DNA of 59,081 nt, from assembly GCA_022572355.1 (NCBI GenBank), contig JACZWC010000028.1, positions 1 to 59,081 of the forward strand. The letters run 5' to 3'. This DNA is from Bacteroidota bacterium. Its GTDB lineage: Bacteria > Bacteroidota > Bacteroidia > NORP154. Of this stretch, positions 1-10,600 are shown in pieces; within the stretch, counting starts at the first letter, position 1, and each line of letters begins with the position of its first letter. Below the pieces are notes generated by a model. It saw nothing but the letters and a program-made list of their open reading frames with translations, was not told where the DNA came from and did no database searches. Position numbers and translations under genes: made by a program.

Positions 1-1790
1 GACCATGCATAGGTCAGTGTTCCTGTGCCGCCTGCGGCGGTTACTGTGGCTGTTCCATCTGTGCCTCCATTACACAGTGGCTCGGTAGTTCCTGTAATGC
101 TCGCTGTTAATAATGCTGGTTCGGTTAGCGTAACAGTAGCTGTTGCTGTACAGCCATTGGCATCGGTGACAGTTACTGTATACAATACGCCAGCACTAAG
201 TCCTGTGCCGGTTGTTCCCGTTCCCCCTGTTGGTGACCATGCATAGGTAAGTATTCCCGTTCCTCCTGCGGCTGTTACTGTGGCTGTTCCGTCGGTGCCT
301 CCATTACACAATGGGTCCGTGCTGCCGGTGATTGATACTGTTAACAATGCTGGATCGGTTAGAGTAACAGTGGCTGTTTCTGTACATCCGTTGGCATCGG
401 TGACGGTTACCGTATACAATATTCCTCCTGATAGTCCTGTGCCTGTTGTTCCCGTTCCCCCTGTTGGTGACCATAAGTAGGTCAGGGTTCCTGTGCCGCC
501 TGCGGCAGTGACTGTAGCTGTTCCATCGGTGCCTCCATTACACAATGGGTCCGTGCTGCCGGTGATGCTCGCGGTTAAGAGTGCTGGGTCGGTCAAAGTA
601 ATAGTAGCCGTTGCAATACATCCGTTGGCATCGGTAACGGTTACTGTATAAAGAATTCCTCCAGACAATCCTGTGCCGGTTGCTGTTGTTCCTCCTGTGG
701 GTGCCCATGAGTAGGTCAGTATTCCCGTTCCGCCTCCTGCTGCAACTGTAGCATCTCCATCGGCTACTCCATTACATGACGGATCGTTGCTCACTGTGAT
801 GCTGGCTGTTAACAGCAATGGTTCTGTTAAGGTAACAGTGGCTGTTGTAACACATCCATTGGCATCGGTGACAGTTACTGTATACAATACGCCAGCACTG
901 AGTCCTGTGCCTGTTGTTCCCGTTCCCCCTGTTGGTGACCATGAGTAGGTCAGTGTGCCTGTGCCTCCTGCTGCTGTGACCGTGGCATCTCCGTTGGCGC
1001 CTCCGTTACATGTTGGGTCGGTGCTGCCCGTAATGCTCGCGGTTAAAAGTGCGGGGTCAGTTAAAGTAATATTGTCCGTAGCGATACATCCATTGGCATC
1101 GGTAACGGTTACTGTATATAAGATACCGGCAGAGAGTCCTGTTCCTGTTGTTCCCGTTCCTCCCGTTGGTGACCATGAGTAGGTCAATGTGCCTGTTCCA
1201 CCTCCAGCAGTTACCGTGGCTGTTCCGTCAGTGCCTCCATTACAAAGCGGGTCGGTGCTGCCGGTGATACTCGCGGTTAACAGTGCGGGGTCGGTTAAGG
1301 TAATATTGTCCGTAGCGATACATCCATTGGCATCGGTGACAGTTACTGTGTATAAGATGCCTCCTGAAAGTCCTGTTCCTGTAGTTCCTGTTCCTCCCGT
1401 CGGTGACCACGAGTAGGTCAGTGTTCCTGTTCCGCCTGCAGCAGTTACGGTAGCTGTTCCGTCAGTGCCTCCATTACACAGTGGGTCCGTGCTGCCTGTG
1501 ATACTCGCTGTTAACAATGCTGGGTCGGTCAAAGTAATAGTAGCTGTTGCAATACATCCATTGGCATCGGTAACCGTTACTGTATATAAGATACCTCCCG
1601 AAAGTCCTGTTCCTGTTGCTGTACTTCCTCCAGTTGGTGCCCATGAATAGGTCAGTGTTCCTGTGCCTCCCCCTGCTGCAACTGTAGCATCTCCATCGGC
1701 TGCTCCATTGCACGTTGGATCGTTGCTCACCGTGATGCTGGCTGTTAGAAGCGGTGGCTCAGTAAGTGCTACACTGGCCGTTCCAACACA
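1..1790 (-). repeat. Tandem 234-bp repeats coding SprB units
   Basis: The motif GGTTACTGTATA and close variants recurs about every 234 bp (near 173, 407, 641, 875, 1107, 1341 and 1575). Each unit encodes one 78-residue SprB repeat on the minus strand. At least seven units are very similar in DNA as well as protein, indicating recent tandem duplication or gene conversion. The array continues past the left edge, so the copy number here is a minimum and could be collapsed by assembly. Confidence 0.85.
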
Positions 1791-4700
1791 AAGGTTAACA
1801 TCTGTTACCGTCACCGCAAATGTTCCAATACACAGGCCACTAATACTTGAAGTCGTTGGCCCAGTTGACCATACATAGTTATAAGCTGGACTTCCACCTG
1901 AAACAGAAGAGCTCACACTTCCTGTGCAAATGCCATTACAAAGCAGATTCGTACCGACCAATGTTACAGTTGGTTCTGTAAAAACAGTTACTGTCGTTGA
2001 CGCAACTGCTGAGCATGCCCCCAAGGTGACAGTTTGAGTCACTGTAAATGTTCCCGTTGTTGTGTAAGAATAAGATGGATTTTCAACAGTAGAGGTACCC
2101 ATAGCATCTCCAAAATCCCAGCTAAAAGTTGCACCACTCGACCCCGGTGTACCTGTATTGGTAAATGTAAAACTGTTACCTGTCAAGCAAGCTGACAAAG
2201 GGCTGGGTGTAAAACCCGCAACAGCACCCGGGCCAACTCCTATCACAATTGATGTAGTGGCCTGACAGCCATTAATATCTGTTACCGTAACATCGTATGT
2301 ACCTGCGCATACCGGATTAAGATCCTGAGTAGTTTGACCACCACCCCAGGAATAGGTGTACGGTGAAGTTCCCCCCGACGGAGTAAGGTCTACAGATCCA
2401 TCACATGCACCCGGGCACGATTCATCAATTCCGGTAATAGCCACAGCAGGATCTGGATTCACAACGATGATCATTACCGCCGTGGCAGTACACCCTGATA
2501 AGATTACATTTTGAGTTACTGTGTAAGTGCCTGCAGTTGTGTATGTGTAAGAAGGATTTTCTGCCGTGGAAGTACCCATTGCGTCTCCAAAATCCCAATC
2601 GAAAGTCGCACCACCGGCTGTTGTAGTTCCAGTATTTACAAAATCATAACTATTGCCTGTCAAGCATTGATTCCCATTATAAGTGAATCCAGCAAGAACT
2701 GCACTGCCAGAGTTAATCACCACGCTTGCTGTACTTGTACAACCGTTAGCATCTGCTACTGTGACATTATAAGTACCGCTGCAAAGCCCCGACAAATCTT
2801 GTGTCACCTGACCACCCGGCGACCATGAGTACGTGTAAGTTCCTGTTCCTCCAGCAGGTGTAAGATCTGCAGAACCATCACATGCCCCGGCACATGACTC
2901 ATCCACACCGATAACTCCCGAAGTTAAAAGCGGAGGTTCAATAATTGTAACCTGCGCCGTGTTGCTGCATCCATTTACATCCGAAACTGTAACCGTATAG
3001 GTGCCAATAGAAAGACCCGTTGCAGTGGCTCCTGTCTGACCTCCAACAGACCATGCATAAGTGTAAGGCAACACACCATTACTAGGTGTTGCAGTAGCAT
3101 TTCCAGTAGATGCACCATTACACAAGACATCATTTTGGGTCATTACAATAGTTATCTGTGGAGGTTCTGTAATAACAATATCCATGGTTGCAGGACAACC
3201 ATTGTTATCAGTTACCGTGAGCGAATAAGTTCCGGCAGTTAGTCCCGACAAGGTATTTGAACCCATCACATTACTAACATTCTGCAAAACGTTTCCCCCG
3301 GAATCTTCCCAATTGTAGTCCCAAGGTGAAGCACCATTTCCTGTGGCTGTGATGGACCCATTGTTACCACCAAAACAAGTGACCATTGTAAGAAGTGTAT
3401 CCGGAGCTGGACAACACGTAAGAACTGCATTAAATACATAATCGGGATCGTTTTCGCAGGCAATACTGGTCCAATCTCCGGATTCCCCATCTGCTAAAGA
3501 ATTAATTGTCATGGTCAGATCATCACCTTCAATACATAGGTTTGGTGGATTGGTGGTTATGTCCCAGCAAAATGTCCATGGACCTGTACAATTATCTCCA
3601 TAATTATCTCCAGGATCATTTGGACTATTTGACCCAGGCCCAGAGGAACTTGATTCATAGAAGAATCCGGGGCCAAAGGTAGCTCCCGTAGCGTCACTGG
3701 TTACACTTGAATACCAGCTCCACGTTCCATTTCCATCACATCCGGCAGGTGCACTGCTCGGTGTCAATGTACTCAGGTCCCATCCTGGGCCAAAGCTTGG
3801 TACCACCCCATGCAGCCAATTGGCGGATTGCTGGTCAAAAGTAAGTATGGTATAGCAGAATGTAACTGTTTGCCCCGCCTGATACGTGCCATTTACGGGT
3901 GGTGCGGAAGCTGTTAAAGAGGAGCTTGAATTACAGATGCCACAGTTATTATTATTTTGCAGGGTGAGATCAAAGTCACCGACATCTGTATCTGTTGCTC
4001 CACTTATTTGTAGCCAATACGTCTCTCCAACCGTGATCGGTTCGATGGTTCCACTAACAGTTCCGCCTGATCCATTCAGACATCCTATGCCAGCTAAACT
4101 GTTACAGTTAGAACCAGTATATACACCGACACTCGGAAATCCCAGGCCACTGATGCTTATATCAATCGAATTACCGGTTGCGGTAAATTGTACCCAGATG
4201 TCGGCAGAAAAAGTTGGCAGGTCTCCTGAAGGTGAACAACCAGTTTGATAGATGTAAGGATTTTCTGGTGTTGCTCCAGTATTTGTCAGGCAATAAGTAA
4301 TAGGTGTGCCCAATCCATCGCCACCTCCCTGGCAGCCATTTGGTGTTGGCAAGGTCCCTAAATCACAAGCATTGGCACAGTCATCAGGAAGGGGTGAGCA
4401 AAAAGGCGTTCCTCCAGTCGATGCACAATCACCTGTTCCAGCAGGAGAACATGATATGATCGCTTCCCAACCGTCAAAAGTTCCCGATCCATCTGAGGTA
4501 AAAACGAATGTCAAGCACCCATTTGTAGAAGATACACTACCGGGAGAAGTCCCGGAAAATGTTCCGATCAATGGATCTGATGTAGTGGACCCGTCATATA
4601 TTGTAAGGAAATCAAATCCGCTTTCAACTTGCCAGGAGGTAAAATTTATCGTGATCTCTTGTCCTGGATCGGCACAAAATGTCATTTCATAATTCTCTCC

Positions 4701-4862
4701 ATTTGTATAATCACATGAAGGCCCTCCACATTGCCCCTGACTATCGAAAAAATTCCCCGTGCAGCCTGTAATTGTTCCATTATTACCCATATTGAAATTC
4801 TGGGCCAGCCCAAGCGTACCAATGAGCATAAAAAATAATATGGAAAGAATACTGTGTTTCAT
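1..4862 (-). CDS. Giant secreted adhesin with CUB domain, PKD domains and SprB repeats (3' end outside window)
   Basis: An open frame runs from an ATG at 4862 to the left edge (about 1620 codons visible, no stop), so the C-terminus is missing. The N-terminus (MKHSILSILFFMLIGTLGLA) is a clear signal peptide. Next come a CUB-like domain (about residues 30-140, with the FDFLTIYDG motif), a pre-peptidase-C-like beta domain (about 200-290), and SprB-type repeats (consensus CNGxxDGTATVTxxGGTGxYTYxWSP) interleaved with PKD domains (WDFGDAMGTS). The last 1.8 kb is a run of nearly identical 78-residue SprB repeats. SprB-like proteins are T9SS-exported surface adhesins that support gliding or attachment; a sorting domain is expected beyond the window but is not seen. 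The start overlaps the upstream gene's stop (TAATG), so the two are translationally coupled. Confidence 0.85.
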   Translation of the reverse strand, partial: MKHSILSILFFMLIGTLGLAQNFNMGNNGTITGCTGNFFDSQGQCGGPSCDYTNGENYEMTFCADPGQEITINFTSWQVESGFDFLTIYDGSTTSDPLIGTFSGTSPGSVSSTNGCLTFVFTSDGSGTFDGWEAIISCSPAGTGDCASTGGTPFCSPLPDDCANACDLGTLPTPNGCQGGGDGLGTPITYCLTNTGATPENPYIYQTGCSPSGDLPTFSADIWVQFTATGNSIDISISGLGFPSVGVYTGSNCNSLAGIGCLNGSGGTVSGTIEPITVGETYWLQISGATDTDVGDFDLTLQNNNNCGICNSSSSLTASAPPVNGTYQAGQTVTFCYTILTFDQQSANWLHGVVPSFGPGWDLSTLTPSSAPAGCDGNGTWSWYSSVTSDATGATFGPGFFYESSSSGPGSNSPNDPGDNYGDNCTGPWTFCWDITTNPPNLCIEGDDLTMTINSLADGESGDWTSIACENDPDYVFNAVLTCCPAPDTLLTMVTCFGGNNGSITATGNGASPWDYNWEDSGGNVLQNVSNVMGSNTLSGLTAGTYSLTVTDNNGCPATMDIVITEPPQITIVMTQNDVLCNGASTGNATATPSNGVLPYTYAWSVGGQTGATATGLSIGTYTVTVSDVNGCSNTAQVTIIEPPLLTSGVIGVDESCAGACDGSADLTPAGGTGTYTYSWSPGGQVTQDLSGLCSGTYNVTVADANGCTSTASVVINSGSAVLAGFTYNGNQCLTGNSYDFVNTGTTTAGGATFDWDFGDAMGTSTAENPSYTYTTAGTYTVTQNVILSGCTATAVMIIVVNPDPAVAITGIDESCPGACDGSVDLTPSGGTSPYTYSWGGGQTTQDLNPVCAGTYDVTVTDINGCQATTSIVIGVGPGAVAGFTPSPLSACLTGNSFTFTNTGTPGSSGATFSWDFGDAMGTSTVENPSYSYTTTGTFTVTQTVTLGACSAVASTTVTVFTEPTVTLVGTNLLCNGICTGSVSSSVSGGSPAYNYVWSTGPTTSSISGLCIGTFAVTVTDVNLCVGTASVALTEPPLLTASITVSNDPTCNGAADGDATVAAGGGTGTLTYSWAPTGGSTATGTGLSGGILYTVTVTDANGCIATATITLTDPALLTASITGSTDPLCNGGTDGTATVTAAGGTGTLTYSWSPTGGTGTTGTGLSGGILYTVTVTDANGCIATDNITLTDPALLTASITGSTDPLCNGGTDGTATVTAGGGTGTLTYSWSPTGGTGTTGTGLSAGILYTVTVTDANGCIATDNITLTDPALLTASITGSTDPTCNGGANGDATVTAAGGTGTLTYSWSPTGGTGTTGTGLSAGVLYTVTVTDANGCVTTATVTLTEPLLLTASITVSNDPSCNGVADGDATVAAGGGTGILTYSWAPTGGTTATGTGLSGGILYTVTVTDANGCIATATITLTDPALLTASITGSTDPLCNGGTDGTATVTAAGGTGTLTYLWSPTGGTGTTGTGLSGGILYTVTVTDANGCTETATVTLTDPALLTVSITGSTDPLCNGGTDGTATVTAAGGTGILTYAWSPTGGTGTTGTGLSAGVLYTVTVTDANGCTATATVTLTEPALLTASITGTTEPLCNGGTDGTATVTAAGGTGTLTYAW

Positions 4863-5272
4863 TATTTGATTTTCACAGGTTTATGCTTTTCCAAAATATT
4901 GCCACTGCTGTGTAGGATAAAAACAACGTTCATATTTTCGGTAAAATCTTCAGATTTCACCAAGCCGGATTTAATTGGAGTACCGTATTTGAGATTTAAT
5001 TCCTGTGCAGACAATAATTCAATTTCCAATCCCGTATCAAACTTTAAGGTTCGCCTAGCATCGAGAAATCTATACGAGCCCATATTGGCTTTCTTAAATG
5101 CAACCAGATAAGGCTGAAGGTTAGATACGTTTCCCTGCTGGGTAATAACAATTCCTAAATCTTTTTCAATTGTTATTGACTCTGGATCCTGAGCATAAGC
5201 AGAAATATAGCAGCAAGATGTAAACAGCAGTATTGTGAAGTGCTTAAGGCCTTTGTGTGAGAAAGTTATCAT
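4862..5272 (-). CDS. Small secreted hypothetical protein coupled to the giant adhesin
   Basis: The 136-residue product has a signal peptide (hydrophobic FTILLFTSCCYISAYA, cleavage after AYA) and a mature part of about 110 residues without membrane segments. No family is recognised. It is rich in short beta-prone stretches and ends KHKPVKIK. A TTG start at 5326 is possible on paper, but that codon lies beside the -7/-33 promoter elements (5309-5338), so the ATG at 5272 is preferred. The stop codon shares one base with the ATG of the giant adhesin. The layout suggests a small secreted partner made stoichiometrically with the adhesin, but that role is inference. Confidence 0.7.
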   Translation of the reverse strand: MITFSHKGLKHFTILLFTSCCYISAYAQDPESITIEKDLGIVITQQGNVSNLQPYLVAFKKANMGSYRFLDARRTLKFDTGLEIELLSAQELNLKYGTPIKSGLVKSEDFTENMNVVFILHSSGNILEKHKPVKIK

Positions 5273-5308
5273 GCCATGGTAAATTTGTCCAAAGAATTGG
5301 GCTTTTCT

Positions 5309-5338
5309 CAAAGATAAGGAAACCAATGCTTAATCAAA
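5309..5338 (-). promoter_or_regulatory. Bacteroidota-type promoter for the small protein/adhesin pair
   Basis: On the minus strand TTTG (5338-5335), an 18-nt spacer and TATCTTTG (5316-5309) match the Bacteroidota -33/-7 consensus. Transcription would begin near 5303, about 30 nt before the ATG at 5272. Confidence 0.6.
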
Positions 5339-5475
5339 AGAACCAGCTCCTTATTTAATAGACAATTTCAGCGAGCTTATCCCCTATCCCCCAATATGAG
5401 ATCACGGTTGCTTTTTTCATAAATAAAAGAGCTTGATTTTCTTCAAACAATGCCGCTAATCGTTTAGTAGCGTAA

Positions 5476-7326
5476 TCACTTGATTCCCAATCGGTTCGCT
5501 GCTACCTGACGGTTGTTTCTTGCCAATTCAAAATCGGGATTGATATTCAGAGCAGCATTACATGCTTTTAGCGCTTCTTTGAAATTACCGAGTCTGTTAT
5601 AAGCAGTGCAGATGTTGTTGTAAGCCATGCTATTATTTGGATCTAACTCTATCGCTTTGAAACAAGCCCAGATGCACCCTTCAAAATTACCTGCCCGGTA
5701 ATAAGTCACGCCTAAGTCAATGTAATTATTTGGAGTTGGTTGATTTTCAGCTTGTCTCTCGGCAGCTTCTACAGGTGTCAGCTCCATCTGTTCCTGTACA
5801 AAGAATTCCACCCGAGGCGTTTTACCAATCATAGCCGTGTCTATATAAACAATACCCACCAGGACCCTCTCCCAGTACAATTGATTGCTATCAGCATCCA
5901 GGGTATCGATCATGCCATAATGATAGTACTTCAATCTGACTGAATCTGCAATGACAGTATCAAAAGAGTGAGGTAAAAAATGCCTGTTGGCCAATAGTGC
6001 ATTGTCCTGCAATTGAATGACCAGCCTACTCATATAGGATGGTAATATTTCCGGTGTCACCCTACATTCAGGAAATGGTACCTGGTTCTCTTCCCACCGA
6101 ACGGGATAGCGATCGAACCAAAGCCTGAAATCCAACCGTGGATGATAAGGAGCTACCATTTTAGGAGCCCGATTTACCGAGCCAGCATTGTATGGAAATT
6201 CAAGTGTTTTCCATCCTGTAGAATCATATTTACATTCCACTTCCATTTCATATCTTATGGGATCAATTGGCCCAAAAAGATGATAGCGGCTCGCTATATG
6301 AAAGGACTGAGTAAACTTCTGAACCTCGGCCAATCTCGTTTCATAGACACCTCTGCCCCCGGCAAACATCATAAACTCTATTATTGAAAAACAAAAGATT
6401 ACACAGGCCCATGGATAAATCCACCATTTTGGCACGGGGATGGCCACGCTTGCCAAACGACCCTGTATTCTCCTGCCTAAAACCGGTATGAGCCGAAGGT
6501 CTTCATCGGTCAATAAGAACAGTTGAATACACAGCGTGGTGAAGTTGAATATGCCGTAGTTGGCTGTTAACAGAATGAGGACTTGAAAGACAGTAAAGAC
6601 TACGAATGCCACTCTTCTCGGCCATTTCCCCGCAAAAATAAAGGCAGAAACGAGGATCTCGACGATCATGGTCATGCCCGTTTCAAATTGATGCCAACTG
6701 TCGGACATAAAATGAAATTTCCAGCCCAAAAAGGTTGGTATGGGGGCGGTTTCATAGTAATGACTCATAGCGGTTAGGCTGGACCAGGAACCCGGGCCCC
6801 AGAACAATTTCGCTACGCCTGATTCAATGTATATGCGAAAGAGCAGCCACAGGAACAGAAAGGTGGCAATCTTGTCTGCACCAGCTTTAAAGTTCTTGAA
6901 GAACCATCCGCTCGATGGTAAAAGGACCGCCAAAAAGGTGGTTTCCAAAATAAGTGAGTCCCATTGAAAGGAAAACAGCTCCTGCCCCACCGCTGTATAG
7001 CTCAGGTACAAGGGAAAAATCAGGATAAGTGATTTACGCGACTGGAATCCGGCAACTACAAAAAAGGAAAGAACGAGCCCAAAAATCGTCCCGGCCAAAA
7101 TGGAGAAATCACTGTTGAACCAAAGCAAGAAACTAGGACAGCTTTGCAATTTATCCAAAAGGCCTATATCAGGTGCATTGAATTGCTGGATGAATTCCAC
7201 TACGGGAATCAATCCATCCACTCCCAATAATCTGCTACTCTGCTCAAAGAGATTGTAGAAGTTGAATACATGGACAACTCCTAATAGCTGAATAAAGAGG
7301 GCTGTTATGCGAGTTCTGGATTCCAT
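5476..7326 (-). CDS. LMF1 (lipase maturation factor)-like polytopic membrane protein with C-terminal TPRs
   Basis: The 616-residue product has about seven to nine hydrophobic segments in its first 330 residues. It carries signatures of the LMF1/HTTM-related family: FQWDSLILETTFLAVLLP, RIYIESGVAKLFWGPGSW and MSHYYETAPIPTFLGWKFH. A soluble beta-rich region follows, then two TPR-like helical pairs (about 540-616, e.g. SMAYNNICTAYNRLGNFKEA). Eukaryotic LMF1 helps dimeric lipases fold in the ER; the role of bacterial homologues is not established, so a folding or export function here is only a guess. A TPR fused at the C-terminus suggests a protein partner. The ATG at 7326 is used. The gene stands alone, with gaps of 203 bp and 316 bp to its neighbours. 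Confidence 0.75.
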   Translation of the reverse strand: MESRTRITALFIQLLGVVHVFNFYNLFEQSSRLLGVDGLIPVVEFIQQFNAPDIGLLDKLQSCPSFLLWFNSDFSILAGTIFGLVLSFFVVAGFQSRKSLILIFPLYLSYTAVGQELFSFQWDSLILETTFLAVLLPSSGWFFKNFKAGADKIATFLFLWLLFRIYIESGVAKLFWGPGSWSSLTAMSHYYETAPIPTFLGWKFHFMSDSWHQFETGMTMIVEILVSAFIFAGKWPRRVAFVVFTVFQVLILLTANYGIFNFTTLCIQLFLLTDEDLRLIPVLGRRIQGRLASVAIPVPKWWIYPWACVIFCFSIIEFMMFAGGRGVYETRLAEVQKFTQSFHIASRYHLFGPIDPIRYEMEVECKYDSTGWKTLEFPYNAGSVNRAPKMVAPYHPRLDFRLWFDRYPVRWEENQVPFPECRVTPEILPSYMSRLVIQLQDNALLANRHFLPHSFDTVIADSVRLKYYHYGMIDTLDADSNQLYWERVLVGIVYIDTAMIGKTPRVEFFVQEQMELTPVEAAERQAENQPTPNNYIDLGVTYYRAGNFEGCIWACFKAIELDPNNSMAYNNICTAYNRLGNFKEALKACNAALNINPDFELARNNRQVAANRLGIK

Positions 7327-7343
7327 TGGTCAATTGAGAGATG

Positions 7344-7437
7344 AAAGGTAGAATAGAATTTGGATTTATTCAACGAAGATAATTAACCTTGATTATCAAA
7401 TTCACTCCTTTTCGGTTCCTGAATCTATTCTACCTTT
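7344..7437. repeat. 14-bp perfect inverted repeat in the 7327-7642 intergenic gap
   Basis: AAAGGTAGAATAGA (7344-7357) is repeated in inverse orientation at 7424-7437. The arms are 66 nt apart and could form a hairpin in RNA or a cruciform. The rest of the gap holds a weak CCGA...TCGG palindrome (7551-7564) and no convincing gene. Confidence 0.6.
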
Positions 7438-7642
7438 TATTAATGAATGGTCTGGAGGGGAACCAGGGTTTAGGCTTCTTTTTAATGCTGATATTTCGGC
7501 ATTGATTTTTCCATTACATAGTTTCTTTAAAGGCAAGCTAAAAGGGAAATCCGAAAGCTATCGGATGGTAAAAGGAAATCCACAGTGATTAGACCAGGTT
7601 TAGTTTGAGGAAGGATTTGAGAAATGCCTTTAACCATATAAA

Positions 7643-10600
7643 TTAGCGGACCAAGGTGAAGTCCCCATGTTCTTTGATCGGAGTATCATCAGTGTGGCTA
7701 CCAGTGAGCAAATACACAAATACCGCTGAATTTAGTGCTTTCCCCTTATATTTCCCATCCCAACCGGCCTGAGGGTCGTTAGCCGAAAACCTATTATTCT
7801 CAAAAACCTTGTTACCCCAACGATTATAAATTACAAGGCTCAAACTCTCAATGCCTTTCCCCTGAATAAAGAAGCGATCGTTTTCACCATCGCCGTTTGG
7901 TGAGAAAATATCAGGAATAAATAATGAATATGAACAAACATCAGACGAGATTGTAATATTCACCGTGTCAGAATGATTACAACCATTAGAATCCATTGCA
8001 ATGACCCAATACGATCCCTGAGAACTTCCGGTAAATGTTTGTCCCGATGATCCATCCTGCCACAAATAGCTGCTAAAACCGCCACCTGCATCAAAAGTAG
8101 TATTGGCCTCTTCACATAAAATGATATCAGTACCCAGATCTACAATGCTGCTTCCCACCCCTATTACAATAATGGTATCAGAGGCAGAATTCCCACAGCT
8201 ATTCGTTGCCAGCACCCAGTAGATGCCGGGAGCACCCACAAAATAGACAGAGTCTGTTGAGCCTCCCAGCCAGACAAAAGTGTTACTGTTGTCACCCGCG
8301 TTAAGTACAATAACGTCTCCTGAACAGATAACGGTGTCGTTGCCCAAATCTACAGCTACGGATGTATCAATAATGCTCAGCAAAACCGAATCAGTCGAAG
8401 TACAACCCATACTGTCCGTAACTTGAACCCAATACGCGCCCGCTAATGTGGATGTGAACGTTTGGGCAGACGACGCATCTTGCCACAAATAGCTTACATA
8501 CCCCGGACCCGCATCAAATATAATGTTAACACCTGCGCAGGCAGTGGTATCGTTACCAAGATTAACCTCTACAGAATTAAAGACAGTTATGACTACAGTA
8601 TCCGTTGCGTAACATCCTACACTGTCCGTAGCCACTACCCAAAATTCACCGCTTGTTGCAGCAAGGAGATCCTGATTTGAAGAAGCATCCTGCCATTCAT
8701 AACTGGTAAATCCACTCCCCGCACTCAGCGTGAAACTAGCCCCGGGACAAATGCTGGTATCATTTCCCAAATCCACTGCCGCATTTGACGCTGCTACAAT
8801 TTCGATGGTGTCCGTAGCTGTTGTTCCACAGGAATTTGTGATCGTTACCCAGTAGGTACCTGGGAACCAGGTTGTGAACGATTGATTCGTAGAATTATCC
8901 TGCCACACATATTGATCAAAGCCACCTCCGGCATCTAAGGTCACAATATGGCCGTCACAAACTACCGTATCATTTCCCAGATTGACTGTAATCGCGGAAT
9001 CTGCCACTGTCAAGAAAACGGTATCCCTCGCCACACAACCTACACTATCAGTAACCTTCACCCAATATTCACCTAGCATGCTTGCTGTTAATACTATGTT
9101 AGTGCTGCCATCCTGCCACTCATAATTTGTAAATCCGAATCCAGCATTAAAAATAACGCTGTCTCCAGTGCAGATGGCCGTATCAGCTCCAAGATCAACC
9201 GACGGTGGAGAATTCACCATAATTAGGATTGTATCAAAGCTTACCGCACAACTAGTTGTCATCTTCACTATCAAGTTTGCCAGGCCTGAATCAGAAAAGT
9301 TCAGGGTTGCAGAGCTATCTGTAAATGAGGTAATATTTGCTCCACCTATGACTTCCCACTCAACCGTTCCAGACGAGCAATTTACACCCTCCAGAGAGTA
9401 GACAGTTGAAGTATCAAGAGGGCATACTAGAACAGGCCCTATAATTTCAGGCGCATCCGTATCAAAGTAACTGTCAATAAAGTTAGGGAGTCCATGTGTG
9501 CTGTATTCTCCACCTAGATAGAAGCCATTTAGGACAAAATTACATGCGGTTCCTACAGCATTGGGATTGTTAATTACTCCGAGATAAGTAGTTATATCAT
9601 GCGCTAGATAAATCCTTCCATCTGGTCCTATTTGTAAACTCCCCAAAGCCCCTGACCAGGTATATAGGTCGGTTTCTGATTGTGCGATAATCAATGAGTC
9701 TCCAGAGGAGATGTCAAACTGAATAAGTTTTTCAGATACACACCATTCAAAACCCGCGACATAGAGCAAGGAGCTGTTTGGCGAAAAACTCAGGCCAAAT
9801 GGACAGGGATACGAAGGCAGTTCAACGGCATTCGATACAACACCGGTTGATGGGTTAAAGTCAAACAATTCGGTAGAGTATAAAGTGTCGAAGTCCATCA
9901 CTGCAATAGCCAGCTTCTTTCCATTGGGTGACGCCTTTAAGGTTCCCATTGCCGTCCAGTCATCACCCGAGTGCACTCTTCCAACACTTGATATTACGGT
10001 ATCACTGATTCCTGCACTGGTGACGAGCCAGGCATAGAAGTTATTTGTATTCCATTCGTGCGAGAGAACCCAATAGTCGACGCCATTGCAATGTCTGACA
10101 CCGGTAAGTTTTTCCGTTGCAGGGTTCAGCATAGGCTGATTTTTAGTCGTCACATCTCCGAGTCCTGCATTCAGGGTCATGTCAACTACAGAATAGTGTA
10201 TTCCACCCCCCGGACCAACAATCCAATACGGCGCGGCCGTGAATATAAAGTGTTTAGAGGTGTCGCCGGGCCAGGGGACAATAAGAGCGGCTTGACTTGA
10301 CATCCACGGGTCTGAATACAAGCCAGTTCCATTTGCCATTGCAGTGTGCGTACTGTCCCAAACAGTTTCACCATCAGTGTAAAACAATAAGTCCCCTGTT
10401 GTTCTGTGCGCCACTGAAGCGCTCCCTTCATATGCATCAAGCATCGCTCCTAAGATTGATACTGGTGCTCCATTGCTAAAGTCAATTCCACAGCCTGCTC
10501 CAAAGTGCCATTTATCTGCTTCCCTAGTATTGCACTTGCCTACTTGAATAAACTGGAAAGAAGAGGTGTCATAACACGTCCCATCATAGGCCACCAGATA

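Noticed and set aside
1..1790. CRISPR-like regular spacing
   Set aside because: The period is 234 bp, there are no unique spacers, and the unit is an in-frame protein repeat.
25..1878. Series of open frames on the plus strand opposite the SprB repeats
   Set aside because: They repeat with the 234-bp period and are rich in Val/Pro/Ser/Thr as the antisense of SprB codons; the minus strand reads as a proper secreted adhesin.
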